Shown here: in pieces, positions 15,796 to 24,068 of the stretch
Position numbering within the stretch: position 1 is the first letter of the stretch
Layout of the letters: each line of letters opens with the position of its first letter
Assembly: GCF_016429155.1 (NCBI RefSeq)
Contig: NZ_JAELUC010000034.1
Location: forward strand, 1 to 39,468
Origin: Pedobacter sp. ASV12
Lineage (GTDB): Bacteria; Bacteroidota; Bacteroidia; Sphingobacteriales; Sphingobacteriaceae
DNA length: 39,468 bases
Direction: 5' to 3'
Notes under the pieces: generated by a model
The model's input: the letters and a program-made list of their open reading frames with translations, nothing else
What the model was told of the DNA's origin: nothing
Database searches by the model: none
Translations under genes and position numbers: made by a program

Positions 15796-16620
15796 TTAAG
15801 CTACTGAAACCAATTCTTCATTAGAGATCTCTTCGTAAAAAGTAAAGAAGTTCTCGTAATTTTCGGTTAAATTAAAGGCTAAAGTCGGCTTATTAGAATC
15901 TTTAACAAATTTTAACACATCATTATCCAGCTTTTCGTCGGCTAAAACCACTGCATCTGAGTGGGTTACGGCGCCAATGTGCATGCTGTTGCAATCGGCT
16001 TTGATAAAGGCTTTGGTATCCTCTTCGGTCATGTTGCTCATTACCGCCTTTTTATGCAGGTCTGCATTTAAGGTTTCGGCAAAGCAGTTCTCGTAGATGG
16101 AATAAACCACTTTCGAGTTTTTGAACGTAGGATCGTTTTTGTAAGTGGTTTTGATATAAGTAGGTACTAAAGCGGTCATCCAGCCGTGGCAATGTACAAT
16201 GTCTGGTGCCCATCCAAGTTTCTTAACGGTTTCCAAGGCGCCTTTGCAAAAGAAAATCGTACGCTCGTCGTTGTCGGCATAAAACTTGTTCTCTTTGTCC
16301 CTGAAAACGTGCTTTCTTTGAAAATAATCTTCGTTGTCTAGGAAGTAAACCTGCATGCGTGCTGCAGGGATTGAGGCTACCTTGATAATTAATGGGTTGT
16401 CATTGTCATCAATAATAATGTTCATACCCGATAAACGAATAACCTCGTGCAGCCTGTTTCTTCTTTCGTTAATGTTGCCGAACCTAGGCATCAAGATGCG
16501 GATTTCGAATCCTTTTTCCTGCATGGCCTGCGGCAGTTGACGTGTAATTTCAGAAATTTTAGTGAGTTCGAGGAAAGGCGACATCTCGTGGGTAACAATC
16601 AGTAGCTTCGTTTTTGCCAT
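15796..16620 (-). CDS. Half-size glycogen/starch synthase-like protein
   Basis: This 274-residue protein resembles only the N-terminal lobe of GT5 glycogen synthases (Glyco_transf_5): it opens KLLIVTHEMSPFLELTKISE and contains WAPDIVHCHGWMTALVPTYI. The usual KxGG ADP-glucose loop is replaced by ELTKISEI. The entire C-terminal nucleotide-binding Rossmann lobe is missing, with no open continuation past the stop, so classical glucosyl transfer looks unlikely. Short forms like this are common in Bacteroidota and are usually annotated glycogen synthase by similarity only. An alternative ATG lies two codons upstream at 16626. It leads an operon with the DUF4270 gene. Confidence 0.8.
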   Translation of the reverse strand: MAKTKLLIVTHEMSPFLELTKISEITRQLPQAMQEKGFEIRILMPRFGNINERRNRLHEVIRLSGMNIIIDDNDNPLIIKVASIPAARMQVYFLDNEDYFQRKHVFRDKENKFYADNDERTIFFCKGALETVKKLGWAPDIVHCHGWMTALVPTYIKTTYKNDPTFKNSKVVYSIYENCFAETLNADLHKKAVMSNMTEEDTKAFIKADCNSMHIGAVTHSDAVVLADEKLDNDVLKFVKDSNKPTLAFNLTENYENFFTFYEEISNEELVSVA

Positions 16621-16667
16621 CTCCATATTATATATTAAATTATGTTAATTTAAAGATTATCAAGGGG

Positions 16668-16698
16668 CAAAGGTACGAATAATATTAATATTTATCAA
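16668..16698 (-). promoter_or_regulatory. Promoter of the glycogen synthase-like/DUF4270 operon
   Basis: On the minus strand TTG (16696-16698), exactly 20 bases, then TACCTTTG (16668-16675) match the Bacteroidota -33/-7 consensus fully. Predicted start near 16661, leader about 40 bases. Confidence 0.75.
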
Positions 16699-16770
16699 TA
16701 ACTTATGCAATAGGCTTTGTAAGTTTTGGATAAATGCTCAACTTAGCACCCTTAAAATTAAACCGACAAC

Positions 16771-17619
16771 TTGGAAATTCTACATACCATAACCGCATTG
16801 AAAGCCTGGCTCCAACCCATGCAGGATGCTCCCTCCAAAATTGCCCTGGTGCCTACCATGGGTGCGTTGCATAAAGGCCACCTGTCGCTCATCGAAATTG
16901 CGCAGCAGCAGGCGTCTATAGTGGTATGCAGCATCTTTGTCAACCCTACCCAGTTTACCGATCCCAAGGATTTGGAAAAATACCCGAGACCCTTGGCGCA
17001 CGATATCAAAATGCTGCAGGAAGCGGGTTGCAGTGCGGTGTTTATGCCAACGGTTAAAGAAATGTACCCCCACTACCCAACGCCCGAAAATTGGCATATC
17101 GACTTGGGGAGTGCCGAGTTTTTGCTGGAGGGCGAGTTTAGAAAAGGCCACTACCAGGGTGTAACCCAAATTGTAAAGAAGCTTTTTGATGCGGTACAGC
17201 CAGATCTAGCCTTTTTTGGCCAAAAGGATTTTCAGCAGGTGCTGATGATCAAAAATATGGTAAAGTATTTTAAACTGCCAGTCGAGATTGTTTCGTGCCC
17301 CATTATTAGGGAAGACGACGGTTTGGCCATGAGCTCCAGAAATATCCATCTTTCGGACAGCGACAGGCAACATGCTTTGGTGCTGAGCCGTGCGTTGCAG
17401 TTTGTGAAAGACGGCTACCATCAATTGACCTTGGAAGAATTGTTGGTCCACGCCAAGCAGCTGATCAGTGCAACGCCCGATGTTGAGCTCGATTATTTTA
17501 CCATTGCCGATCAGGAAACCTTGCTGCCCATTGCCGACAAAACCAACAAGAATGCCATTGCCTTGGTGGCAGCCAAAGTTGGCGAGACACGATTGATTGA
17601 TAACATGTTGTTGGATTAG
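16771..17619 (+). CDS. panC: Pantothenate synthetase
   Basis: PanC joins pantoate and beta-alanine using ATP, the last step of pantothenate synthesis. In 282 residues it shows the nucleotidyl-transferase HIGH-type motif (VPTMGALHKGHLSLIE, about 28-43), the pantoate-site region FVNPTQF, GQKDFQQV, and the KMSKS-like loop DDGLAMSSRN. The start is a TTG at 16771: the family normally begins with a residue pattern like MEILHTI, and the next Met is at residue 17, inside the first conserved helix. panD, supplying its beta-alanine, follows 180 bases downstream. Confidence 0.96.
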   Translation: MEILHTITALKAWLQPMQDAPSKIALVPTMGALHKGHLSLIEIAQQQASIVVCSIFVNPTQFTDPKDLEKYPRPLAHDIKMLQEAGCSAVFMPTVKEMYPHYPTPENWHIDLGSAEFLLEGEFRKGHYQGVTQIVKKLFDAVQPDLAFFGQKDFQQVLMIKNMVKYFKLPVEIVSCPIIREDDGLAMSSRNIHLSDSDRQHALVLSRALQFVKDGYHQLTLEELLVHAKQLISATPDVELDYFTIADQETLLPIADKTNKNAIALVAAKVGETRLIDNMLLD

Positions 17620-17629
17620 ATGTTTGGTT

Positions 17630-17785
17630 GGGAAGATATGAGGCTTGGGATATGAGATGTGAGACATGAGATGTAAGACTGAGAGAACTAGAACCCCAGC
17701 CTTTCACCCTTCAACCTTCCAACCCTCCACCTTTAAGATATGACCTACCTTTTACCCTAAACCTTTTCAACCCTCAACCTTTATT
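17630..17785 (+). repeat. Purine-rich then pyrimidine-rich repeat island
   Basis: The panC-panD gap begins with a purine-rich stretch containing a 14-bp tandem unit, ATGAGATGTGAGAC (17652-17665) and ATGAGATGTAAGAC (17666-17679), preceded by degenerate copies. It then switches at about 17694 to a C/T/A-rich stretch with repeated CAACCTT and CAACCCTC words to about 17783. The two halves have opposite strand composition. No gene is present. Confidence 0.7.
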
Positions 17786-17795
17786 CCTAACTTTG
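17765..17795 (+). promoter_or_regulatory. Probable panD promoter
   Basis: TAACTTTG (17788-17795) is a perfect -7 element with TTT at 17765-17767 exactly 20 bases upstream. It ends only four bases before the panD ATG, so the transcript would start at the start codon (leaderless). Confidence 0.55.
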
Positions 17796-17799
17796 CATC

Positions 17800-18150
17800 A
17801 TGATTATCGAGATTTTAAAATCGAAAATACACCGTGTTAAAGTAACACAGGCAGAATTGAACTATGTAGGCAGCATTACCATCGACGAAGACTTAATGGA
17901 TGCGGCCAATATCATTGCCAACGAAAAGGTGCAGATTGTGAACAACAACAATGGCGAGCGTTTCGAAACCTATGCCATCCGCGGCGAGCGTGGTACAGGT
18001 ACCATTTGCCTGAACGGGGCAACTGCCAGAAAAGTACAGGTGGGCGATATTCTCATCATCATGTCGTACGGTTCTTTGCCTATGGAAGAAGCCAAAAAAT
18101 ACCAGCCTATACTGGTATTTCCTGATGATAACAATCGCTTGCTTAAATAG
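17800..18150 (+). CDS. panD: Aspartate 1-decarboxylase
   Basis: PanD decarboxylates aspartate to beta-alanine for pantothenate synthesis. It is made as a proenzyme that cuts itself between Gly24 and Ser25, here in YVGSIT, to create the pyruvoyl cofactor. The 116-residue sequence has the full double-psi barrel pattern, including the [20 protein letters not shown] block. It lies downstream of panC, so the two act in one pathway. It likely has its own promoter as well. Confidence 0.97.
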   Translation: MIIEILKSKIHRVKVTQAELNYVGSITIDEDLMDAANIIANEKVQIVNNNNGERFETYAIRGERGTGTICLNGATARKVQVGDILIIMSYGSLPMEEAKKYQPILVFPDDNNRLLK

Positions 18151-18158
18151 TCCCGGGC

Positions 18159-20537
18159 TTAATTAGCCCTGTTTTCCTCTTCGGTTTTTTTGCTTTCCCT
18201 GGCCTTATAGGTCGAACTGCCAAAGTTATAGGTTAAGGCAAACACCAATCGCTGTGCGCCAAAATAATGGTAGAAATCGTTGTTGAAAATGGTTTGATCC
18301 CTAAAAATCAACCTGCGCTTTAAATTGTCGAAGGCGTCGTAAAGGGTTAGTTTGGTATTGATCCTGCTGCTGAACCAGGTTTTCTGGAGGCCAAAATCAA
18401 TGGCATAAACAGGTTTCATGAGATAAAGCCCATTGCCGCTTTTCGATTCGTAGGTGTAGCTTACATCCAATAACCAATCTTTTAGGCTAAAAACCTGGCT
18501 GCCGTTAAGCGTGTAGCTGTATATCGGTATTTGATAGGTACGCCCGAAGTAAGGCCTTAATTCCTTGTTGTAGTAGAAGCCAACATTGTTGTTCATCCGC
18601 CACCATTTGTTGAGCGTAATGGGTAAGCTTGCCAACAGGTTGGCAAAATCCCTATAAGGTATGTTGCGCCCCAAAAAGATCAGTTCGTTGGTCGTGGGGT
18701 TGTATTCGGGGTAACGTTCCATGGGCTCGTTCTCGCGACCTACGTTGAGCGATAGGTTGAGCGCTTTCCTGCCGTAAGATAGAGAAAGCAAACTGGTTGT
18801 GGAGGGTTGCAGGTAAGGGTTGCCTATCCAATAATGCCTCGGACTGTAATAAAACCTGAAAGGATTGAGCATAGCAAAAGTAGGTCTGGTCATCCGGCGG
18901 CTGTAGTTCAACGTCAGCTGCTCGGTTGGATTGAGGACGTAAGTGAGGCTTGCGCTAGGCAACCATTTCAGGTATTTTCGGTCGGTAACCAATCCAGTAG
19001 TGATAGAGTTGGCCTCGGTGCTGGTATGTTCTGCCCTTAAACCGGCACTATACTTAAATTTATTCCATTGCCCGCTGTACGAGAGGTAAGCGGCCACAAT
19101 GTATTCTCCGTAGCTGAATTTGTTGCTGCGGTTGGGGTCCAGGTTAAAAACACTGTTGCCCAAGGTATCGTAACGGAGGTTGTTTTGGGTGGTGGTGTAA
19201 GCAAATTTACCGCCAAAGTCTAACCTGTCTTGGTTTAGGTTTTGCGTGTAATCTGCCTGCGCGGTTCTGATCAGGATGTTGTTGCTCGAATTGGTTTTCC
19301 AATAGTTCATCAGCTGGTTGCTAAACACATTGCGGTTTTGGATCTCTTCTGTTTGGCGGTTGTCTATTTGGGCTACCGAAGCAATTACATGCAGTTCGCT
19401 GCGCCGAAATTGGGCATCGTAGTTAAGGCCACCGGCGTAGTTGTGTTGCTTGGGCAAGGCATCGTTATTGCTCTTCACAAGCCCGATGGTATTGGCCAGA
19501 TCGGCGGTTTGGGTAATCAATAAATTGCGCGAAGTGGCCTTTCTGTCTAGTTGGTAAGTGCGCACAAAAGCCTCCAGGCTTTGTCCTTTTTGCAGTTCGT
19601 AGGCCACTTTGGCCTGTATGTTGTAATTCTGGTTGGCCGTTACGGTTCGCGTATCGGTAATCATGGCATGGGTATTGGGCAAAAACTGCAGGGCGTGGTA
19701 TTTGTAAAAAGTGCTTCCGCTGGTATGGCCAAGCTTGATATCGTAAATAAACCGGTTGGTCTTGTATACCAGCGAAAGGTTATTGTCGAGCAGGCTGTAG
19801 TTGTTGCGTTGCAAGCGGAGGTTGTAGGTGCCGCGAAGCCCTAGCGACTGGTTTTTTTTGAGCTTTACATCAATAATGCCTTGGTATTCGCCATCGTATC
19901 GGGCAGCGGGCTGATTGGTCATTTCAATCGATTCGACCATGTCTGGCGACAAACTGCTGAGGTAAGCCAATATTTCGTCGTTGTTCATGTTTACGGGCCT
20001 GCCATCAACAAATAAGGTTGGCGTTGCCCTGCTGGCCATTTGCATGGTGCCATCTTGGTTAACCTGCAGGCCGGGAAGCTTCCTGAAAACATCCAGCAAA
20101 TTAGCCGACGATTTAAAAAAGGCATTATTGGCTACTCCAATTTTAAGCTGGCCATTTTGGGTGCTCAAACTGGGTGTGCCACCGGTAATGGTTACTTCTT
20201 TCAGGAGATTGGGGTCTTCGACCATCAAGATATCGCCCAGCTCTAAAATCTTTGGGTTTTGCGCCTGCAGGCTGATGTCTCTTTGGATTTGCCGGTAGCC
20301 CATTAAAGTAGCCGATAAAAGATATTTTCCAGGTTCAACATCCTGCAGCTCAAAAGAGCCGGTGCTGTCGCTGGCCGCATATTTAACGGCGCTGGGTTGG
20401 TTTGGCTTGGTCAAAATTAAATTAACCATGGGGATGCCTTGTTTGGTTTGCGCATCGATCAATCGGCCCTTAACGGTTTGGGCATTTAGCCATAAGCTGG
20501 TGCAGGCAAAAAGACAGCAAAGTAATAGTGGTTTCAT
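18159..20537 (-). CDS. TonB-dependent receptor-type outer-membrane protein
   Basis: The start at 20537 gives 792 residues beginning with a signal peptide (MKPLLLCCLFACTSLWLNAQ); the open frame extends 11 codons further without a signal. Next come a carboxypeptidase-regulatory-like beta-sandwich (about 21-105, TVKGRLIDAQTKQGIPMVNL), a plug domain (about 115-230, with FRKLPGLQVNQDG and ATPTLFVDGRPVNMNNDEI) and a large beta-barrel with alternating aromatic strands. This is the OMP_b-brl_3 type of receptor. There is no SusD partner, so glycan import of the Sus kind is not indicated. Substrate unknown. The membrane-AraC regulator gene lies 107 bases upstream on the same strand. Confidence 0.9.
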   Translation of the reverse strand: MKPLLLCCLFACTSLWLNAQTVKGRLIDAQTKQGIPMVNLILTKPNQPSAVKYAASDSTGSFELQDVEPGKYLLSATLMGYRQIQRDISLQAQNPKILELGDILMVEDPNLLKEVTITGGTPSLSTQNGQLKIGVANNAFFKSSANLLDVFRKLPGLQVNQDGTMQMASRATPTLFVDGRPVNMNNDEILAYLSSLSPDMVESIEMTNQPAARYDGEYQGIIDVKLKKNQSLGLRGTYNLRLQRNNYSLLDNNLSLVYKTNRFIYDIKLGHTSGSTFYKYHALQFLPNTHAMITDTRTVTANQNYNIQAKVAYELQKGQSLEAFVRTYQLDRKATSRNLLITQTADLANTIGLVKSNNDALPKQHNYAGGLNYDAQFRRSELHVIASVAQIDNRQTEEIQNRNVFSNQLMNYWKTNSSNNILIRTAQADYTQNLNQDRLDFGGKFAYTTTQNNLRYDTLGNSVFNLDPNRSNKFSYGEYIVAAYLSYSGQWNKFKYSAGLRAEHTSTEANSITTGLVTDRKYLKWLPSASLTYVLNPTEQLTLNYSRRMTRPTFAMLNPFRFYYSPRHYWIGNPYLQPSTTSLLSLSYGRKALNLSLNVGRENEPMERYPEYNPTTNELIFLGRNIPYRDFANLLASLPITLNKWWRMNNNVGFYYNKELRPYFGRTYQIPIYSYTLNGSQVFSLKDWLLDVSYTYESKSGNGLYLMKPVYAIDFGLQKTWFSSRINTKLTLYDAFDNLKRRLIFRDQTIFNNDFYHYFGAQRLVFALTYNFGSSTYKARESKKTEEENRAN

Positions 20538-20567
20538 CTTCGTGTTTTTGGATTTGAGGTGATGGTC

Positions 20568-20575
20568 CAAAACTA
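20568..20575 (-). promoter_or_regulatory. -7 element for the receptor gene
   Basis: The minus strand reads TAGTTTTG, a perfect TAnnTTTG match about 30 bases before the 20537 start codon. No good -33 triplet at the usual distance, as may be expected of a regulated promoter. It also supports the 20537 start over the longer frame. Confidence 0.45.
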
Positions 20576-20644
20576 GAAGAGCGGAACTGCCAGGAGGTTT
20601 TGATTCTCAGATTTGGGAGTTCGGAATTATAAAACGGTACCGGT

Positions 20645-21721
20645 TTAGCTTATTACAGCCGCTGATAGTTGTTCCTTATAAAGCGTTGGCGTGGTATGCC
20701 GATGCTTTTTGAAAGCCGTATAAAAAGTAGATTTGGAGTTGAATCCCACTTCGTAGCCAATAGCTTCGAGCTTGATGCCTCTGTCGTTGGCAATGAGTTC
20801 GCAAGCCTCTTTGATGCGAAATTCGTTGATATAGGCTGCAAAGCTTTGGCCCAGGTTATCGTTCAGCAATTGCGAAAGCTGATGGCCTGAAACATTGATC
20901 CTTTTGGCCAAATCGTTCAGTTTTAGGTCTGGATTTTTATAGAGCTGTTCTTCCAAAAGAATTTTTTGCAGTTTTTCGGTCAGGGCCAGCGCCTGCACTG
21001 TGGCAATTTTTTTATTGGCGTAGCGTGCCGGCTCTGTTGCGCCCAATAGCGGATTTCCGGTTTTCCTCGGGCTCATAAAAAGGAAAATGTTCAAGTAAAG
21101 CACAAGCGAGAAAAACAAGGCCCCACTGATGCAAGGGCCGTTAAAGAAATCAAAAACAGGTAGTTTAAAGGCTGCGGGAACGATGATGTTGCCAGCGTAT
21201 ACGGCAATCAACAGCTTTTCTGTCCTCGAAACCTTTTCTTTTGCGCTAAAAATTTTGAGAAAGGCAGTCCTGAGCTGCCAACCCGTAAGTAAAATGCAGC
21301 CCACCAATTGTGCCGAAATAATGGTGCCGATAGATTTGTTCCAGGAATCGGGCTGTTGATCATAAGGAACAAGTATACTGGCTGTCGTGATAGCCAATGT
21401 CCAAAACAGATAGATCCAAATGGATTTGGTAGACATCTTTGTGTCTTGCGCCAGGGTAGCTCTCACAAAGTAGAAAAGCGAAGGTCCAACAAAAGCGCTT
21501 CCCAAAATGCCTATTTCGATATAGATGCCCGGAAGCTGGGGATAGAAATATAAAATAAAGGATTTGCCTATTTTCAAACATACCGCCAGCAACAATAAGC
21601 CTAAAAAAAACAGCGCCGGCGATTTCGGCTTTTTAAAAAACAAAAGGTAAAGGCTAATGATAAAGCCATTGAATACACCCAGGGCGCTAAAGAAAAACAA
21701 GATTTGCTGGCTCAGGTTCAT
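20645..21721 (-). CDS. Membrane-bound AraC family regulator
   Basis: The N-terminal 230 residues hold about seven hydrophobic segments (first at QQILFFFSALGVFNGFIISL, later ones include WIYLFWTLAITTASIL and ISGALFFSLVLYLNIFLFM). The C-terminal 100 residues are an AraC-type double helix-turn-helix DNA-binding domain (NDLAKRINVSGHQLSQLLND, then IKLEAIGYEVGFNSKSTFYT and AFKKHRHTTPTLYK). Such proteins are thought to sense a signal in the membrane and bind DNA directly from there. Placement just upstream of the outer-membrane receptor, same strand, suggests it controls that gene; this is inference. Confidence 0.92.
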   Translation of the reverse strand: MNLSQQILFFFSALGVFNGFIISLYLLFFKKPKSPALFFLGLLLLAVCLKIGKSFILYFYPQLPGIYIEIGILGSAFVGPSLFYFVRATLAQDTKMSTKSIWIYLFWTLAITTASILVPYDQQPDSWNKSIGTIISAQLVGCILLTGWQLRTAFLKIFSAKEKVSRTEKLLIAVYAGNIIVPAAFKLPVFDFFNGPCISGALFFSLVLYLNIFLFMSPRKTGNPLLGATEPARYANKKIATVQALALTEKLQKILLEEQLYKNPDLKLNDLAKRINVSGHQLSQLLNDNLGQSFAAYINEFRIKEACELIANDRGIKLEAIGYEVGFNSKSTFYTAFKKHRHTTPTLYKEQLSAAVIS

Positions 21722-21725
21722 TTAG

Positions 21726-21755
21726 CAAAAATAATAATCTTGGCTTAACGGCAAA
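21726..21755 (-). promoter_or_regulatory. Promoter of the AraC regulator, leaderless layout
   Basis: On the minus strand TTTG (21752-21755), 18 bases, then TATTTTTG (21726-21733). The -7 element ends four bases before the ATG (CTAA between), so transcription would begin at about the first codon. Confidence 0.6.
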
Positions 21756-21880
21756 CTTATTGCGTAGCCCTATTTTGGCTCAGGTGTATTAAAGTTGTGA
21801 TATACTGCCCGCATTGGCTTTTAAAGGCATTGCCGGATAAAAAATTGCTATGGCAGCATAGTAATTTCCAGAAGAAGTAC

Positions 21881-21888
21881 TAAATTTG
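21881..21888 (+). promoter_or_regulatory. -7 element for the acyl-CoA dehydrogenase
   Basis: TAAATTTG is a perfect -7 match 29 bases before the ATG at 21918. No matching -33 triplet at 20 bases. Confidence 0.5.
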
Positions 21889-21917
21889 GAAAATCTAACC
21901 AATTATAGACCATAATT

Positions 21918-23057
21918 ATGCATTTTGAATTAAGTGAAGAACAATTGATGATACAACAGGCCGCTCGCGATTTTGCGCAGAACGAATTAAAGCCTGGGGT
22001 AATTGAGCGTGACGAACATCAGAAATTTCCGACCGAGCAGGTTAAAAAACTAGGCGAACTCGGATTTTTGGGAATGATGGTTGACGGAAAGTACAATGGC
22101 AGCGGCATGGATGCCTTGTCTTACGTACTGGTTATGGAAGAGCTTTCAAAAATCGATGCCTCGGCTTCGGTAGTGGTTTCGGTCAACAACTCCTTGGTTT
22201 GCTATGGGTTGGAAAGCTATGGCACCGAAGCCCAAAAAGAAAAATACCTGAAACCCTTGGCTTCTGGCCAAATGATCGGCGCCTTTTGTTTGTCGGAGCC
22301 GGAGGCTGGATCCGATGCCACTTCGCAGCAAACTACCGCTGAAGACAAAGGCGATTACTATTTGCTAAACGGTACCAAAAACTGGATTACCAATGGCAGT
22401 ACTGCTGGTGTTTATTTGGTTATTGCCCAAACCCATAAAGAATTAAAACACAAAGGCATCAATGCTTTCATCGTAGAGAAAGGAACACCTGGCTTTACAG
22501 TTGGGCCTAAAGAAAATAAACTGGGCATTCGTGGTTCAGACACACATTCGTTGATGTTCAACGACGTAAAAGTGCTTAAAGAAAACCGCATCGGCGAAGA
22601 TGGATTCGGCTTTAAGTTTGCCATGAAAACCTTGGAAGGTGGCCGTATCGGTATTGCTGCGCAAGCCTTGGGTATTGCAGCGGGGGCCTATGAGTTGGCT
22701 TTGGCCTATGCCCAGCAACGCAAATCGTTCGGAAAACCCATCGCCGAACACCAGGCCATCGCCTTTAAACTGGCCGACATGGCTACGCAGATAGAGGCAG
22801 CCCGTATGCTGGTTTATAAAGCGGCTTGGCTAAAAGACCAAGGACAGTCGTATACCTTGGCGGGTTCTATGGCCAAGCTTTACGCAAGCAAGGTGGCCAT
22901 GGACGTTACCGTGGAGGCCGTTCAGATACATGGTGGCTATGGCTTTGTAAAAGAATACCACGTTGAGCGACTCATGCGCGATGCCAAGATTACCCAGATT
23001 TATGAAGGTACAAGTGAAATCCAGAAGATGGTGATCAGTCGTAATATTCTAGACTAA
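21918..23057 (+). CDS. Acyl-CoA dehydrogenase (short-chain type)
   Basis: This FAD enzyme oxidises acyl-CoA to enoyl-CoA, passing electrons to an electron-transfer flavoprotein. At 379 residues it is standard length with all three domains: N-terminal helices (HFELSEEQLMIQQAARDFAQ), the middle beta-domain with the signatures GAFCLSEPEAGSDA and WITNG, and the C-terminal helical domain. The catalytic base is the Glu in QIYEGTSEIQ (residue 363), the position used by short-chain and butyryl-CoA enzymes. No ETF or other beta-oxidation genes are next to it. Exact chain-length preference cannot be read from sequence. Confidence 0.95.
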   Translation: MHFELSEEQLMIQQAARDFAQNELKPGVIERDEHQKFPTEQVKKLGELGFLGMMVDGKYNGSGMDALSYVLVMEELSKIDASASVVVSVNNSLVCYGLESYGTEAQKEKYLKPLASGQMIGAFCLSEPEAGSDATSQQTTAEDKGDYYLLNGTKNWITNGSTAGVYLVIAQTHKELKHKGINAFIVEKGTPGFTVGPKENKLGIRGSDTHSLMFNDVKVLKENRIGEDGFGFKFAMKTLEGGRIGIAAQALGIAAGAYELALAYAQQRKSFGKPIAEHQAIAFKLADMATQIEAARMLVYKAAWLKDQGQSYTLAGSMAKLYASKVAMDVTVEAVQIHGGYGFVKEYHVERLMRDAKITQIYEGTSEIQKMVISRNILD

Positions 23058-23090
23058 AAGTTAAATATTAATACTTGAATAGAAAAGAAA

Positions 23091-23121
23091 CAGCTTAACA
23101 GACTTTAAGTTTGTTGAGCTG
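23091..23121 (+). terminator. Terminator after acyl-CoA dehydrogenase
   Basis: CAGCTTAACA (23091-23100) pairs with TGTTGAGCTG (23112-23121) with one G-T pair, then TGGCTTTT. It lies 33 bases past the stop. Confidence 0.7.
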
Positions 23122-23200
23122 TGGCTTTTGTGTTAAAAATGCCTGACGCGTAGCGACTTGCGTTTTGTTCGTCGCAATACCCAATACGCTGTATGCTCTA

Positions 23201-23548
23201 CTAATCCTGATCCGTTCCAAATATCGAATCGAGGATCATTTTGATCACGGCAACGGCGATGGCCAAAATAGCGGCCGATAAGAAGCCGGAGGTGTTAAAG
23301 CCGGTCATGAAGTGGTCAACCAACAAGATCATCAATACGGTAATGATGAAAGAGATAAGGCCCAATGTTAGTACGTTGAGTACAAAGGTGAATATTCTTA
23401 AAATAAACCCAATGGTGGCATTGGCCAAGGCAATCAATACCGCGGCAATAATGGCGCTTCCAAAGCCGTCAACATGTACGCCTGGTACCAGGTAGGCGCC
23501 AGCCATCATGGCAACGCCCATTAATAAAATTTCTAAAATCAATCTCAT
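23201..23548 (-). CDS. Phage-holin-4-like small membrane protein
   Basis: The 115-residue protein is almost entirely hydrophobic, with four predicted transmembrane helices (about 3-20, 30-50, 52-78 and 88-107). It matches the YvlD/phage holin 4 superfamily pattern (LVPGVHVDGFGSAIIAAVLI, ANATIGFILRI). Despite the name these chromosomal proteins are not linked to a prophage; nothing phage-like is nearby. Function is unknown. It is divergent from the lipoprotein gene, with only 19 bases between the start codons. Confidence 0.85.
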   Translation of the reverse strand: MRLILEILLMGVAMMAGAYLVPGVHVDGFGSAIIAAVLIALANATIGFILRIFTFVLNVLTLGLISFIITVLMILLVDHFMTGFNTSGFLSAAILAIAVAVIKMILDSIFGTDQD

Positions 23549-23567
23549 AATTAGCTAATTTAGCAAG

Positions 23568-23999
23568 ATGCATAATAAAATTACATTTTTTGTGGCAATT
23601 TGTTTGGGGCTGGTGCTTTTGGGCTGTGGCAATACCGAAAGCCGGCCTTTGTCTATCCATTTTTCGGCCGACAGCACGGCCATTGTCATTTCCGGTATCG
23701 GCGAAACGGGATTGTTCCAGCTCAAAACCAATCTCGAAAAAGATACAGCCTACCAGCAACTGGTTTCGGTGCTGCAAACGCCGGCCGAAGATGATTCGAC
23801 CGGAATGGAAACCGATTGGCCCGGAAAGCTGCGCATGAAAGGCGATAGCCTGTGGTTCGAGCCTACAAATCCCTTTGTTAAGGGGAAAAACTATTTGGTC
23901 GAAACCATGCTCAACACCCAATTTGCCAGTGGCGGAGCTATTGTGCGGGCCAAAGTGGGCCACACGGTAAAGCCACAGCAGCAAATTTTGGTGCGTTAG
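23568..23999 (+). CDS. Small lipoprotein of unknown function
   Basis: The 143-residue protein has a lipoprotein signal peptide (MHNKITFFVAICLGLVLLGC, lipid-anchored Cys20). The mature part looks like a compact beta-rich periplasmic domain with LSIHFSADSTAIVISGIGET and a later SLWFEPTNPFVKGKNYLVET. I do not recognise the family. It is divergent from the holin-like gene and precedes the rimP operon promoter. Confidence 0.75.
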   Translation: MHNKITFFVAICLGLVLLGCGNTESRPLSIHFSADSTAIVISGIGETGLFQLKTNLEKDTAYQQLVSVLQTPAEDDSTGMETDWPGKLRMKGDSLWFEPTNPFVKGKNYLVETMLNTQFASGGAIVRAKVGHTVKPQQQILVR

Positions 24000-24020
24000 T
24001 AGCTCATTTGCAGCGCACTG

Positions 24021-24051
24021 TTGCATTTTGAAAAAATAATTCGTACATTTG
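24021..24051 (+). promoter_or_regulatory. rimP-nusA-infB operon promoter
   Basis: TTG (24021-24023), 20 bases, TACATTTG (24044-24051): a full match to the Bacteroidota promoter consensus. Predicted start near 24057-24059, giving a leader of about 55 bases to the rimP ATG. Confidence 0.75.
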
Positions 24052-24068
24052 CGTCGTAATAAAGGAAG

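Noticed and set aside
23201..23548. Prophage indicated by a holin-like protein
   Set aside because: The family is common as a chromosomal membrane protein, and no lysin, structural or integrase gene is nearby.
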